In this document: positions 41,877-50,462 of the stretch, piece by piece
Layout of the letters: every line of letters begins with the position of its first letter
Numbering within the stretch: position 1 is the stretch's first letter
Assembly: GCF_038719015.1 (NCBI RefSeq)
Contig: NZ_CP152276.1
Coordinates: 4,233,501 to 4,297,500, forward strand
Direction of reading: 5' to 3'
DNA: 64,000 bases
Source of the DNA: Nguyenibacter vanlangensis
GTDB lineage: Bacteria; Pseudomonadota; Alphaproteobacteria; Acetobacterales; Acetobacteraceae
Notes under the pieces: model-generated
What the model was told of the DNA's origin: nothing
Databases searched by the model: none
The model's input: only the letters and a program-made list of their open reading frames with translations
Made by a program: the position numbers and the translations under genes

Positions 41877-41923
41877 GGAAACGCGCGTCGGATCGCCGCC
41901 AGCCCGCGTTTCCGCGCAGTCTC

Positions 41924-42553
41924 TCAGGCGTGGCCGGTGGCGGCGGTTAGCTGCATCGGATCCAGATTGATCGCGGCCAGCGCCTGGCGCCATTTCAGGC
42001 TGTGGCCGCCGCCGAACAGGATGGCGTCGCTGGCCGGTGCGGGCAACCAGGCATTGCGGTGGATGATCTCGTCTTCCAACTGATCGTCCTGCCAGCTCGC
42101 ATGGCCCAGGGCCAGCAGCGCCCGGCGCGGTCCGGCGCCGTCGGCGATGTCCTTCAGCACATCCTGGCTGGCGGTCAGGGTCGTCCCGTCATCGACCGGC
42201 AGGCTACCCGCGCCCGTCCAGTCCGATGAATGCAGGACGAAGCCGCGCGCCTCATCCACCGGCCCCCCGGCACACAGATCGATCCGCCGGCGCGGCGGCA
42301 CCGGGTCGATACCCAATTGCGCCAGCACGTCATCCAGGCCCGGCTGCGACAGGCGACGATTGACCACCAGCCCCATCGCGCCCCGCCCCGGCGAATGCGC
42401 GCACAGAAAGATCACGCTGCGGGCGAACGGACCCTCGGCCAGGGCCGGGCTCGCCACCAGCAGCGATCCGGCCAGCGATGGACTGGCCTCGGACGGGACG
42501 GCTGTGCATGACGCGGCTGTCTCGGCGGCCGATCTCGGCGGGAATGGGAACAT
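41924..42553 (-). CDS. YqgE/AlgH family protein
   Basis: A 209-residue cytoplasmic protein with the family pattern S-L-L-V-A-S-P-A-L, F-A-R-S-V-I-F-L-C-A-H-S, G-A-M-G-L-V-V-N-R, Y/L-C-A-G-G-P-V and A-L-G-H-A-S-W. AlgH homologues have been linked to alginate regulation, but a biochemical role is not established. The first 28 residues are an extra, less conserved leader. The start at 42553 lacks a strong ribosome site and a shorter start is possible. Its 3' end lies inside the inverted tail of the tandem repeat. Confidence 0.9.
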   Translation of the reverse strand: MFPFPPRSAAETAASCTAVPSEASPSLAGSLLVASPALAEGPFARSVIFLCAHSPGRGAMGLVVNRRLSQPGLDDVLAQLGIDPVPPRRRIDLCAGGPVDEARGFVLHSSDWTGAGSLPVDDGTTLTASQDVLKDIADGAGPRRALLALGHASWQDDQLEDEIIHRNAWLPAPASDAILFGGGHSLKWRQALAAINLDPMQLTAATGHA

Positions 42554-42691
42554 TTGTTCTTAGTAAAGACAGAACCATCGCCCATTGCAACCGTCACGTG
42601 CCGATTTGCCGCCTCGCCTGGAATGGCGCTTAATGCGTGCGAAGCCTTATGGGCGCGACGGGACATGCGACAGGACAAGGAGATCATCGCG

Positions 42692-43450
42692 ATGACGAAG
42701 ACGGTTTTGGTGACGGGTGCGACGGCGGGCTTCGGCAAGGCGATCGCCGAACGCCTGGTGCGTGACGGCTACCGCGTCATCGCGACCGGACGGCGCAAGG
42801 AACGGCTGGACGCGCTGGCCGAAACCCTCGGGCCGGCCCTGCTGCCTTTCGTGCTGGACATGAACGACGTCGAATCCCTGCGCGCGCTGCCCGGCAGCCT
42901 GCCGGCGGACTGGCGACAGGTCGATATCCTCGTCAACAACGCGGGTCTGGCCCTCGGGCTGGACAAGGCGCAGGATGCCGCGATCGCCGACTGGCAACAG
43001 ATGATCGCCACCAACGTGACCGGCCTGGTCGAGATCACCCGCGCGCTGCTGCCCGGCATGGTCGCGCGCAACCACGGCCACGTCATCTCGATCGGCAGCA
43101 CCGCCGGCATCTATCCCTATCTCGGCGCGAACGTTTACGGCGCCTCCAAGGCGTTCGTGTCGCAATTCATGCGCAACCTGCGCTGCGACCTGCTGGGCAC
43201 GCGGGTGCGCGCGACCAATCTCGAACCCGGCCTGTGCGGCGGCAGCGAATTCAGCAACGTGCGCCTGGGCGACGACGCCAAGGCCGCCGCGGTCTATCAG
43301 GACACGCACCCGATCCAGCCCGAGGACATCGCCGAAACCGTCGCCTGGGTCGCCGGCCTGCCGGCCCATGTGAACATCAACCGGATCGAGATGATGCCCA
43401 CATGCCAGGCTTCGGCCGGGCTTGCCGTGTTCCGGGGACTGGAGGACTAG
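42692..43450 (+). CDS. SDR-family NADP-dependent dehydrogenase (YdfG-like)
   Basis: A 252-residue oxidoreductase. ATG 42692 follows AAGGAGA. The cofactor motif T-G-A-T-A-G-F-G is at 8-15, N-N-A-G near 87-90, the catalytic serine in S-I-G-S-T-A-G, and Y-x-x-x-K in V-Y-G-A-S-K-A-F. The length and the T-A-T-G-R-R-K-E-R-L stretch match YdfG, which oxidises L-allo-threonine, serine and 3-hydroxy acids. The real substrate is unproven. It starts 6 bp before the PPK2 gene ends its leader, suggesting a shared transcript. Confidence 0.9.
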   Translation: MTKTVLVTGATAGFGKAIAERLVRDGYRVIATGRRKERLDALAETLGPALLPFVLDMNDVESLRALPGSLPADWRQVDILVNNAGLALGLDKAQDAAIADWQQMIATNVTGLVEITRALLPGMVARNHGHVISIGSTAGIYPYLGANVYGASKAFVSQFMRNLRCDLLGTRVRATNLEPGLCGGSEFSNVRLGDDAKAAAVYQDTHPIQPEDIAETVAWVAGLPAHVNINRIEMMPTCQASAGLAVFRGLED

Positions 43451-43456
43451 GCGGCC

Positions 43457-44371
43457 ATGGCGCACCCGGTCAGCCTGGACGCGCTGCTGAAACAGTGCCG
43501 GGTCGAGGACGGCGCGCGGTTCGATCCGGCGTCACATCCGACCCGCATCGCCGATCTCGAAGGCATCGGCAAATCGGACGGCAAGCACCTGCTCCGCCGG
43601 GGCGTCAAGCGCCTGTCGGAATTGCAGACCCTGCTCTATGCCAACGGCACCTGGTCGCTCCTGCTGGTGTTCCAGGCCATGGATGCCGGCGGCAAGGACG
43701 GGATGATCAAGCATGTGATGTCCGGGGTGAACCCCCAGGGCGTCTCCGTCACCTCGTTCAAGCAGCCGGGACCGGTCGAACTGGCGCATGATTATCTGTG
43801 GCGCGTCCATATGGCGGCGCCGTCCTGCGGGCGGATCGGCATCTTCAATCGCAGCCATTACGAAGAGGTGCTGGTCACCCGCGTGCATCCCGAATTGCTG
43901 GTCCGGCAGAAAATCCCCGCCAGCCTGCGCACCGACGCGATCTGGCAGGAACGGTACCAGGACATCCGGCATTTCGAGCATTATCTGTCGCGCCAGGGCA
44001 CGGTGGTGCTGAAATTCTTCCTGAACCTGTCGAAAGAGGAACAGCGCAGGCGTTTCCTCCAGCGTATCGACGAGGACCAGAAGCATTGGAAGTTCTCGGC
44101 GTCCGACGCGCGCGAACGCACTCATTGGAACGCCTACCAGGCGGCGTATCACGACGCGATCCGCAACACGGCCAGTCCCCATGCGCCTTGGGTGGTGGTG
44201 CCCGCCGACCGGAAATGGATGGCCCGGCTGCTGGTCATGGAAACGATCATCCAGGCGCTGGAGGCGCTGAACATGACGATCCCCGAGCCCTCGCAGGACC
44301 TGATCGACGACATGGCGGTCGTCCGCAAGGAACTGGTAGCCGAGGCACCGAAGAAAGGTCACGCCGCATGA
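43457..44371 (+). CDS. ppk2: Polyphosphate kinase 2 family protein
   Basis: A 304-residue cytoplasmic enzyme that uses polyphosphate to phosphorylate nucleotides (or the reverse). The P-loop is D76-A-G-G-K-D-G82, and the Walker B-like motif is F-N-R-S-H-Y-E-E-V at 130-138. The lid region has basic residues (E-Q-R-R-R-F). This size suits a single-domain PPK2. Whether it acts on NMPs or NDPs cannot be decided without alignment. It lies 6 bp after the SDR stop. Confidence 0.93.
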   Translation: MAHPVSLDALLKQCRVEDGARFDPASHPTRIADLEGIGKSDGKHLLRRGVKRLSELQTLLYANGTWSLLLVFQAMDAGGKDGMIKHVMSGVNPQGVSVTSFKQPGPVELAHDYLWRVHMAAPSCGRIGIFNRSHYEEVLVTRVHPELLVRQKIPASLRTDAIWQERYQDIRHFEHYLSRQGTVVLKFFLNLSKEEQRRRFLQRIDEDQKHWKFSASDARERTHWNAYQAAYHDAIRNTASPHAPWVVVPADRKWMARLLVMETIIQALEALNMTIPEPSQDLIDDMAVVRKELVAEAPKKGHAA

Positions 44372-44397
44372 CGCGCGGGGCAGGGGAGAGAGAAAAC

Positions 44398-44865
44398 ATG
44401 ACGATTCGGCGCGCCATCGCCCGTGCGCTGGCCCTGGGCGCTATCCTGGCCTTCGGCGGCGGCGGAGCCGCCCGCGCGCAGCAGGCGATCGGCCCGTCCT
44501 GCGACAACGGGCATTTCCTGACCGTGCAGCAGCAATTCGAAGACGGCGCGCAGCGCGGCGACCAGCCGGTCCATGTCTGCGGCCGCGTCGTCGCGGTCTC
44601 GCGCGCCCGTCATACCCGCAGCGGCTGGCACGGTTATTTCTACCTGGATGTCGGTTCCGGCGTATCCATCCGCATCGTCTCGGACCTCGACCGCATGAAC
44701 GCGCCCGCCTGGCCCTGGGTCGCCAGGGGCGACATGGCCGATGTCGTCGGGCGCTATTATTACGACAATCCGCGCAGCCAGGGGATCGACTGGACCCATC
44801 ACGGAACCGGCCGCAACTGGGCCATGCCGGGCTACGTCACGGTCAACGGCAACCGCTACCAGTAA
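44398..44865 (+). CDS. Secreted DUF3465-like protein
   Basis: A 155-residue protein with a signal peptide (A-I-A-R-A-L-A-L-G-A-I-L-A-F-G-G-G-G-A-A-R-A-Q). The mature domain has G-R-V-V-A-V-S-R, then H-G-Y-F-Y-L-D-V-G-S-G and the closing D-W-T-H-H-G-T-G, then V-N-G-N-R-Y-Q, as in DUF3465 proteins (an OB-like fold). ATG 44398 follows GGGGAGAGAG. An in-frame ATG at 44368 that overlaps the PPK2 stop is the alternative. Function unknown. Confidence 0.75.
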   Translation: MTIRRAIARALALGAILAFGGGGAARAQQAIGPSCDNGHFLTVQQQFEDGAQRGDQPVHVCGRVVAVSRARHTRSGWHGYFYLDVGSGVSIRIVSDLDRMNAPAWPWVARGDMADVVGRYYYDNPRSQGIDWTHHGTGRNWAMPGYVTVNGNRYQ

Positions 44866-44896
44866 CCGCGTCCAAGCGATCGCCGGATCGGCATCC

Positions 44897-44926
44897 GCCA
44901 GGCGGGGCTTTCATTCCCCGCCTGGC
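44897..44926. terminator. Bidirectional hairpin between converging genes
   Basis: GCCAGGCGGGG (44897-44907) and CCCCGCCTGGC (44916-44926) form a perfect 11-bp stem with an 8-base loop, midway between the DUF3465-like gene and clpA. It can serve both strands, although T runs are short. Confidence 0.7.
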
Positions 44927-44930
44927 AGCA

Positions 44931-44966
44931 GGCCCAGTGGCAGTCGGTCCAGTGGCAGTCGGCCCA
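44931..44966. repeat. 15-bp tandem repeat after clpA
   Basis: GGCCCAGTGGCAGTC and GGTCCAGTGGCAGTC lie in tandem at 44931 and 44946, with a partial third unit. They are non-coding and start just past the terminator hairpin. Confidence 0.8.
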
Positions 44967-44973
44967 GCGGGCT

Positions 44974-47307
44974 TCAGTTCGCGGTTTCGGATTCCCGCTC
45001 GCTGCCTTCGTCGCCTTCCGCCGGGGTGTCGGCACTGGATTCGATATATTCGAAATCCAGCGCCCCGTCCTTCAGCGTGATCTTCACCGCGCCACCCTTC
45101 ACCAGCCGCCCGAACAGCAATTCCTCGGCCAGCGGCTTCTTGATGTGCTCCTGGATCACCCGGCCCAGCGGGCGGGCGCCATACAGCCGGTCATAGCCGC
45201 GCTCGGCCAGCCATTCCTTCGCCGCCGACGAGATCTCGATCGTGACGTTGCGGTCGGCCAGTTGCGCCTCCAACTGGAAGACGAATTTCTCGACCACCCG
45301 GCCGACGATCTCGGGCGACAGGTTGGCGAACGGAATGATCGCATCCAGCCGGTTGCGGAATTCCGGGGTGAAGATGCGCTTGATCGCCTCCTCATCCTCG
45401 CCCGACCGCGTCTCGCGGCCGAAACCGATCGCCTCCTTGCTCAGGTCCGCGGCACCCGCGTTGGTCGTCATGATCAGCACGACATTGCGGAAATCCACGG
45501 TCTTGCCGTTATGGTCGGTCAGGCGGCCATGGTCCATGACCTGCAGCAGCACGTTGTACAGGTCCTGGTGCGCCTTCTCGATCTCATCCAGCAGCAGCAC
45601 GGCATGCGGATGCTGGTCGATCGCGTCGGTCAGCAGCCCGCCCTGGTCGAACCCGACATAGCCCGGCGGCGCGCCGATCAGGCGCGAGATCGAATGCCGC
45701 TCCATATATTCCGACATGTCGAAGCGGATCAGCTCGATGCCCAGGGTTTTGGCCAGTTGCTTGGCGACTTCGGTCTTGCCGACGCCGGTGGGGCCCGAGA
45801 ACAGGTAATTGCCGATCGGCTTTTCCGGATCGCGCAGCCCCGCCCGCGACAGCTTGATCGCCGCCGTCAGCGCCTCGATCGCCCGATCCTGGCCATAGAC
45901 CATGCCCTTCAGGTCGCGCTCCAGCGTGCGCAGCGTCTCCTTGTCGTCCGACGACACGCTCTTGGGCGGAATCCGCGCGATCTTGGCGACGATGTCCTCG
46001 ACATCCTTCAGCGTCACCGTCTTGCGCCGCCGGTTTTCCGGCACCAGCATCCGCGACGCGCCGACCTCGTCGATCACGTCGATCGCCTTGTCCGGCAGCT
46101 TGCGGTCATGGATGTATTTCGCCGCCAGTTCGACCGCGCCGCGAATGGCCTCCTCGGTATAGCGCACCCTGTGGTGCCGCTCGTAATTGCCCTTCAGCCC
46201 GCGCAGGATCTTGACCGCATCCTCCAGCGACGGCTCGGCCACGTCGATTTTCTGGAACCGCCGCACCAGCGCGCGGTCCTTCTCGAAATGCTGGCGATAT
46301 TCCTTGTACGTCGTGGAGCCGATGCAGCGCAGCGTGCCCGCCGCCAGCGCCGGCTTCAGCAGGTTCGACGCGTCCATCGCCCCGCCCGAGGTCGCGCCCG
46401 CGCCGATCACCGTATGGATCTCGTCGATGAACAGGATGCTGCCCGGATTATTGTCCAGCTCGGTCACCACAGCCTTCAGCCGTTCCTCGAAATCGCCGCG
46501 ATAGCGCGTGCCGGCCAGCAGCGCGCCCATGTCCAGCGAATAGATCGTGGATTTCAGCAGCACCTCGGGCACGTCGCCCTCGACGATCCGCTTGGCCAGC
46601 CCCTCGGCAATGGCGGTCTTGCCCACGCCGGGATCGCCCACATAAAGCGGATTGTTCTTGGTGCGGCGGCAGAGGATCTGGATCGTGCGCTCGATCTCGG
46701 AATCGCGTCCGATCAGCGGATCGACCTTCCCGTCCTCGGCCTTGCGGTTCAGGTTGGTGCAATAGGCGCTCAGCGCGTCCTGGTTCTTCTGCGCGGCCTT
46801 GCCGCGTTCCTCGCGCTCGCCGTCGGGATTGTCCTGCGCGCTGCCCGCCACGGGGCGGCGCGTCGACCGGTCCGGCGCCTTGGCGATGCCGTGCGAGATG
46901 AAATTGACCGCATCCAGCCGCGTCATGTCCTGCAGTTGCAGGAAATAGACGGCATGGCTCTCCCGTTCGGCAAACAGGGCGACCAGCACGTTGGATCCCG
47001 TGACCTCGTCCCGCCCGGTGGATTGCACATGGATCGCCGCGCGCTGGATCACGCGCTGGAACGCGGCGGTCGGCTTGGGGTCGACGGTCCGGTCCGACGC
47101 CAGGCCGGCCAGATCCTTGTCCAGAAATTCGGTCAGATCCGAACGCAGCTTGTCCAGATCGACACCGCAGGCCCGAAATACGGTCACCGCGTCGCTGTCG
47201 TCGACCAGCGCCAGCAGCAGGTGCTCCAGCGTCGCATATTCGTGGCGGCGCTCCCCGGCCAGGGTCAGCGCACGATGAAGCGTCTGTTCGAGATTGCGTG
47301 ACAACAT
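44974..47307 (-). CDS. clpA: ATP-dependent Clp protease ATP-binding subunit ClpA
   Basis: A 777-residue AAA+ unfoldase that feeds substrates to ClpP. Order: N-terminal Clp repeat domain (1-145), D1 ATPase with G224-D-P-G-V-G-K-T231 and I-L-F-I-D-E-I-H, D2 ATPase with [10 protein letters not shown] and [10 protein letters not shown], then the D2 C-domain. ATG 47307 follows AAAGGAG; 16 more codons are open upstream. The ClpP-contact I-G-F/L-like loop lies near Q-D-N-D... and is not certain here (I-G-F-G-R-E present). clpS lies just upstream on the same strand, as is usual. Confidence 0.96.
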   Translation of the reverse strand: MLSRNLEQTLHRALTLAGERRHEYATLEHLLLALVDDSDAVTVFRACGVDLDKLRSDLTEFLDKDLAGLASDRTVDPKPTAAFQRVIQRAAIHVQSTGRDEVTGSNVLVALFAERESHAVYFLQLQDMTRLDAVNFISHGIAKAPDRSTRRPVAGSAQDNPDGEREERGKAAQKNQDALSAYCTNLNRKAEDGKVDPLIGRDSEIERTIQILCRRTKNNPLYVGDPGVGKTAIAEGLAKRIVEGDVPEVLLKSTIYSLDMGALLAGTRYRGDFEERLKAVVTELDNNPGSILFIDEIHTVIGAGATSGGAMDASNLLKPALAAGTLRCIGSTTYKEYRQHFEKDRALVRRFQKIDVAEPSLEDAVKILRGLKGNYERHHRVRYTEEAIRGAVELAAKYIHDRKLPDKAIDVIDEVGASRMLVPENRRRKTVTLKDVEDIVAKIARIPPKSVSSDDKETLRTLERDLKGMVYGQDRAIEALTAAIKLSRAGLRDPEKPIGNYLFSGPTGVGKTEVAKQLAKTLGIELIRFDMSEYMERHSISRLIGAPPGYVGFDQGGLLTDAIDQHPHAVLLLDEIEKAHQDLYNVLLQVMDHGRLTDHNGKTVDFRNVVLIMTTNAGAADLSKEAIGFGRETRSGEDEEAIKRIFTPEFRNRLDAIIPFANLSPEIVGRVVEKFVFQLEAQLADRNVTIEISSAAKEWLAERGYDRLYGARPLGRVIQEHIKKPLAEELLFGRLVKGGAVKITLKDGALDFEYIESSADTPAEGDEGSERESETAN

Positions 47308-47591
47308 GCCAGGACGCTCCTTTTCCTGAACCGGGGCCGGGCCCGGAGACGGCAATCGGCAGATCAGGACTATATTTGGTATGTTTCCGCCGGAATGCCA
47401 GCGGAAAGAAAATTAATTCCCCGCGGGAAACAGGGCCGCCTTCCCGCGCGTTGCGCATTCGGGCCGCCATCCGCACGGCCCGTCTTCACGACCCGTCTTC
47501 GGCGCACCCCCCGGGCCGCCGCCCGCCTTTGTGATTCACGAGCGGATTCACGCGGCCGGCAGGCTGCATCCGGCGCTTCCGGGCCGGCATG

Positions 47592-48044
47592 TCAGTCCTT
47601 CTCGATCGTGCATTGCAGCGGATGCTGGTTCTGGCGTGCCAGGTCCATCACCTGCGTCACCTTGGTTTCCGCGACTTCATAGGTAAACACGCCGCACACG
47701 CCCACCCCGCGCTTGTGGACATGCAGCATGATGTCCGTCGCCTCCTCGCGCGATTTCTGGAAGAACCGCTCCAGCACATGCACGACGAACTCCATGGGCG
47801 TGTAGTCGTCGTTCAGCATCAGGACCTTGTACATCGCCGGCTTGCGCGTCTCGGGCCGGGTGCGGACGACGACGCCGATGGTCGGCGAATCGGGATTGTC
47901 GGATTGCCCGTCCGTCCCGCCGCCGCGCCGGGTCGGGCCGTTGCCGCCATGGGCCAGGACGGTCGAGGCCAGGACCGTGGGGGCTGGGACGGTTGGGGCC
48001 AGGATGGTCAGGGCCGGGATGATCGGGAAGGATGCTGCTGCCAT
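47592..48044 (-). CDS. clpS: ClpS adaptor for N-end rule degradation
   Basis: A 150-residue adaptor; the last 85 or so residues form the ClpS core ([20 protein letters not shown], then [10 protein letters not shown]), which binds destabilising N-terminal residues and ClpA. Before it lies an extension of about 65 residues. Part of that is five repeats of a five-residue unit (L-A-P-T-V-like) encoded by 15-bp DNA repeats at 47952-48026. ATG 48044 is used, but a start nearer the core is possible. It precedes clpA on the same strand with a 284-bp gap. Confidence 0.92.
   Translation of the reverse strand: MAAASFPIIPALTILAPTVPAPTVLASTVLAHGGNGPTRRGGGTDGQSDNPDSPTIGVVVRTRPETRKPAMYKVLMLNDDYTPMEFVVHVLERFFQKSREEATDIMLHVHKRGVGVCGVFTYEVAETKVTQVMDLARQNQHPLQCTIEKD
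47952..48026. repeat. Five exact-length 15-bp tandem repeats inside clpS
   Basis: Units near GGCCAGGACGGTCGA start at 47952, 47967, 47982, 47997 and 48012 and stay in frame with clpS. Sequence differs at two to five positions between copies. Confidence 0.9.
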
Positions 48045-48316
48045 GGGAGTACCATATTGGATAGGCGTGGCACGTTGAAAGGGGGCGCGTAATCGGAAAT
48101 TAAGCACATCCCGCCACCCCCTGACGATCAAATCGCGTGACGCGTTCGTGCCCTGAATGTTCCATCGCGGGCCGCCGGGGACGGAGAGGGGACGAAGAAA
48201 AGGGATGCCGTCGGACCGCCCCGGCAAGCGCTCCCGAAGCCAAAGCGCGAAAATCTTCATGAAAAAGCAGTGTTTTCTTTCTGTTATCGCTCTTTGCTCT
48301 GGACGGGTTCCAGAAA

Positions 48317-49495
48317 ATGGCCATAAAGTCGGCCGACAATACGGGGTTGCACACGGGGGAACGGGTGGTGGCCGATAGTTCAGTGCTGTACCACAAGCGG
48401 GGATGGTTCGCGCGCCTGCGCCGCGGCCGCGCGCTACGCGTCTCCCTCGGCCTGTCCGCCGGCTATATCGCCGTCATGGCCGGCTTCGCGCCCCGCGCCC
48501 ATGCCCAATATGTAGGGCAGATCAGCTCGATCGTCATGGACGCCCGCACCGGCGCGGTCCTGTCCCAGTCCAGTCCCGATCTGCAGCGCTATCCCGCCAG
48601 CCTGACCAAGCTGATGACGCTGTACCTGGCATTCAAGGGGCTGCGGACCGGCCAGATCACCCTGGACCAGACGGTGCCGGTCTCGGCCCACGCGGCGTCG
48701 ATGGAACCATCCAAGCTCGGGCTGGTGCCGGGTACCTATCTGACGGTCGAGCAGGCGATCCTGGGCCTGGTGACCAAATCCGCCAATGACGCGGCCTGCG
48801 CGCTGGGCGAACTGCTCGGCGGCGGGAGCGAGGACCGGTTCGCCGACCTCATGACCGGCCAGGCCCGGACCCTGGGCATGACCCGCACCATATTCCGCAA
48901 CGCCTCCGGCCTGCCCGACCCCGACCAGATGACCTCGGCGCGCGACCTGGCGCTGCTGACGCGGCAGATCATCACCGAATTTCCGGAATATTATCATTAT
49001 TTCTCGGTGCCGGCCTTCTATTTCCATGGCCGCCAGGTCCCCAACCACGACCCGATGCTGCGCATCTATCCCGGCGCGGACGGGCTCAAGACCGGCTATA
49101 CCGCCATTGCCGGACGCAACCTGGTCACCTCGGCGATCCGCGACAATGTGCGGCTGATCGGCGTGGTGCTGGGCGCGCGCTCCAACCCGCAGCGCAGCGC
49201 GATCATGGCCAGCATCCTCGATGACGGGTTCCGGGAGGAGGGCGTGGCCGATGTCCGTCGTCCGCTGGTGCTGGCGCGCGCGCGGCGCGGCCGCGCCGCC
49301 ATGATGCTGGCGGCCGCGTCGCGCGGCGGCTATGCGGGGCCCGAGCAGGTCGCCGAACTGCCCGCCGCGCCGCATCGCCGCGGGGTGGCCCATCACGGGC
49401 GCGGCCATGCCGTCTCTCACGTCTCGCCCCATGTCGTCCACATGATCGTCGCGGGTCATGCGGCGCATCGCCGGCACGGGCATAATCACGGCTGA
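48317..49495 (+). CDS. dacA: D-alanyl-D-alanine carboxypeptidase (penicillin-binding protein, DacA type)
   Basis: A 392-residue periplasmic enzyme trimming peptidoglycan pentapeptides. Signal peptide around 35-63 (A-P-R-A-H-A). Active-site motifs: S95-L-T-K98, S155-A-N157 and K258-T-G260. In place of the usual C-terminal beta domain and amphipathic anchor it ends in a basic, His-rich tail: 12 His in the last 45 residues. The long N-terminal segment before the signal core and the weak ribosome site make the start uncertain. It is the first of a rightward run with map and ggt. Confidence 0.92.
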   Translation: MAIKSADNTGLHTGERVVADSSVLYHKRGWFARLRRGRALRVSLGLSAGYIAVMAGFAPRAHAQYVGQISSIVMDARTGAVLSQSSPDLQRYPASLTKLMTLYLAFKGLRTGQITLDQTVPVSAHAASMEPSKLGLVPGTYLTVEQAILGLVTKSANDAACALGELLGGGSEDRFADLMTGQARTLGMTRTIFRNASGLPDPDQMTSARDLALLTRQIITEFPEYYHYFSVPAFYFHGRQVPNHDPMLRIYPGADGLKTGYTAIAGRNLVTSAIRDNVRLIGVVLGARSNPQRSAIMASILDDGFREEGVADVRRPLVLARARRGRAAMMLAAASRGGYAGPEQVAELPAAPHRRGVAHHGRGHAVSHVSPHVVHMIVAGHAAHRRHGHNHG

Positions 49496-49615
49496 CCCCC
49501 GCCGAATGGGTCGGGCGGGACGCGCGCCCTTGCCTTGGCAGAATGTCCCGCGCATTTATCCCCCATTAAGGGCGCCGTTCCGCGGCTGCATTGATGGGTA
49601 CGAAGGGACAACGAC

Positions 49616-50425
49616 ATGGACGGGGATACGGACGCACGGCGGGTCATTCTGCACACGCCGGAGGATTTCGCCGGCATGCGCGCGGCGGGCCAGTTGGCGG
49701 CGCGCACCCTGGACATGATCGTCCCCCATGTCCGCGCCGGCATCTCGACCGGTGCGCTGGACCAGTTGATTCATGATTTCATGATGGATCATGGCGGCGT
49801 GCCGGCCACCCTGGGCTATCGCGGCTATCCCAAATCCAGTTGCATCTCGCTCAACCATGTGGTCTGCCACGGCATTCCGGGCGAACGAATCCTGCAGGAC
49901 GGCGACATCCTGAATATCGACGTGACCGTGATCCTCGACGGCTGGTACGGCGATACCAGCCGCATGTTCACCGTGGGCGCCATCCCCCGCCGTGCCGAGA
50001 AGCTGATCGACGCGACCTACAAGGCCCTGATGCTCGGCATCGCCGAGGTGCGGCCGGGCAGGACCCTGGGCGATATCGGCCATGCGATCCAGGTCTATGC
50101 CGAATCGCACCGTTTCTCGGTGGTGCGCGATTTCTGCGGCCACGGCATCGGCCGCAGCTTCCATGCCGCGCCGAACGTGCTGCATTACGGCCGTCCGGGC
50201 CAGGGGCTGGTGCTGCAGCCCGGCATGTTCTTCACCATCGAACCCATGCTCAACGCCGGCCGCCCGGACGTGAAGGTTCTGGATGACGGCTGGACGGCGG
50301 TCACGCGCGACCGGTCCCTCTCGGCGCAGTTCGAACATATGCTGGGCGTGACCCAGGACGGGTGTGAAATCTTCACCCTGTCTCCCGCCGGGCTGGACCA
50401 TCCGCCCTACGACCCGCCGGCCTGA
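49616..50425 (+). CDS. map: Methionine aminopeptidase, type I
   Basis: A 269-residue cytoplasmic metalloenzyme that removes initiator Met. Metal ligands are recognisable: D in N-I-D-V-T-V, D in G-D-T-S-R-M-F, H in C-G-H-G-I-G, E in T-I-E-P-M-L and E in Q-F-E-H-M. ATG 49616 follows AAGGGACAACGAC. It is close to the standard 250-265 length with a short N-terminal extension. It lies 120 bp after dacA and 37 bp before ggt. Confidence 0.95.
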   Translation: MDGDTDARRVILHTPEDFAGMRAAGQLAARTLDMIVPHVRAGISTGALDQLIHDFMMDHGGVPATLGYRGYPKSSCISLNHVVCHGIPGERILQDGDILNIDVTVILDGWYGDTSRMFTVGAIPRRAEKLIDATYKALMLGIAEVRPGRTLGDIGHAIQVYAESHRFSVVRDFCGHGIGRSFHAAPNVLHYGRPGQGLVLQPGMFFTIEPMLNAGRPDVKVLDDGWTAVTRDRSLSAQFEHMLGVTQDGCEIFTLSPAGLDHPPYDPPA

Positions 50426-50462
50426 CCGGCGCTTTTTCCTCTTCCCCACGTTCGAAGGATAG

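Noticed and set aside
40857..42083. Repeat proteins encoded by the 165-bp tandem array on either strand
   Set aside because: Several frames are open at once because the unit is divisible by three; none has a ribosome site or codon bias better than the others.
45145..47301. Long open frame (718 codons) antisense to clpA
   Set aside because: No recognisable domain; it is a byproduct of GC-rich codon usage in the conserved clpA gene.
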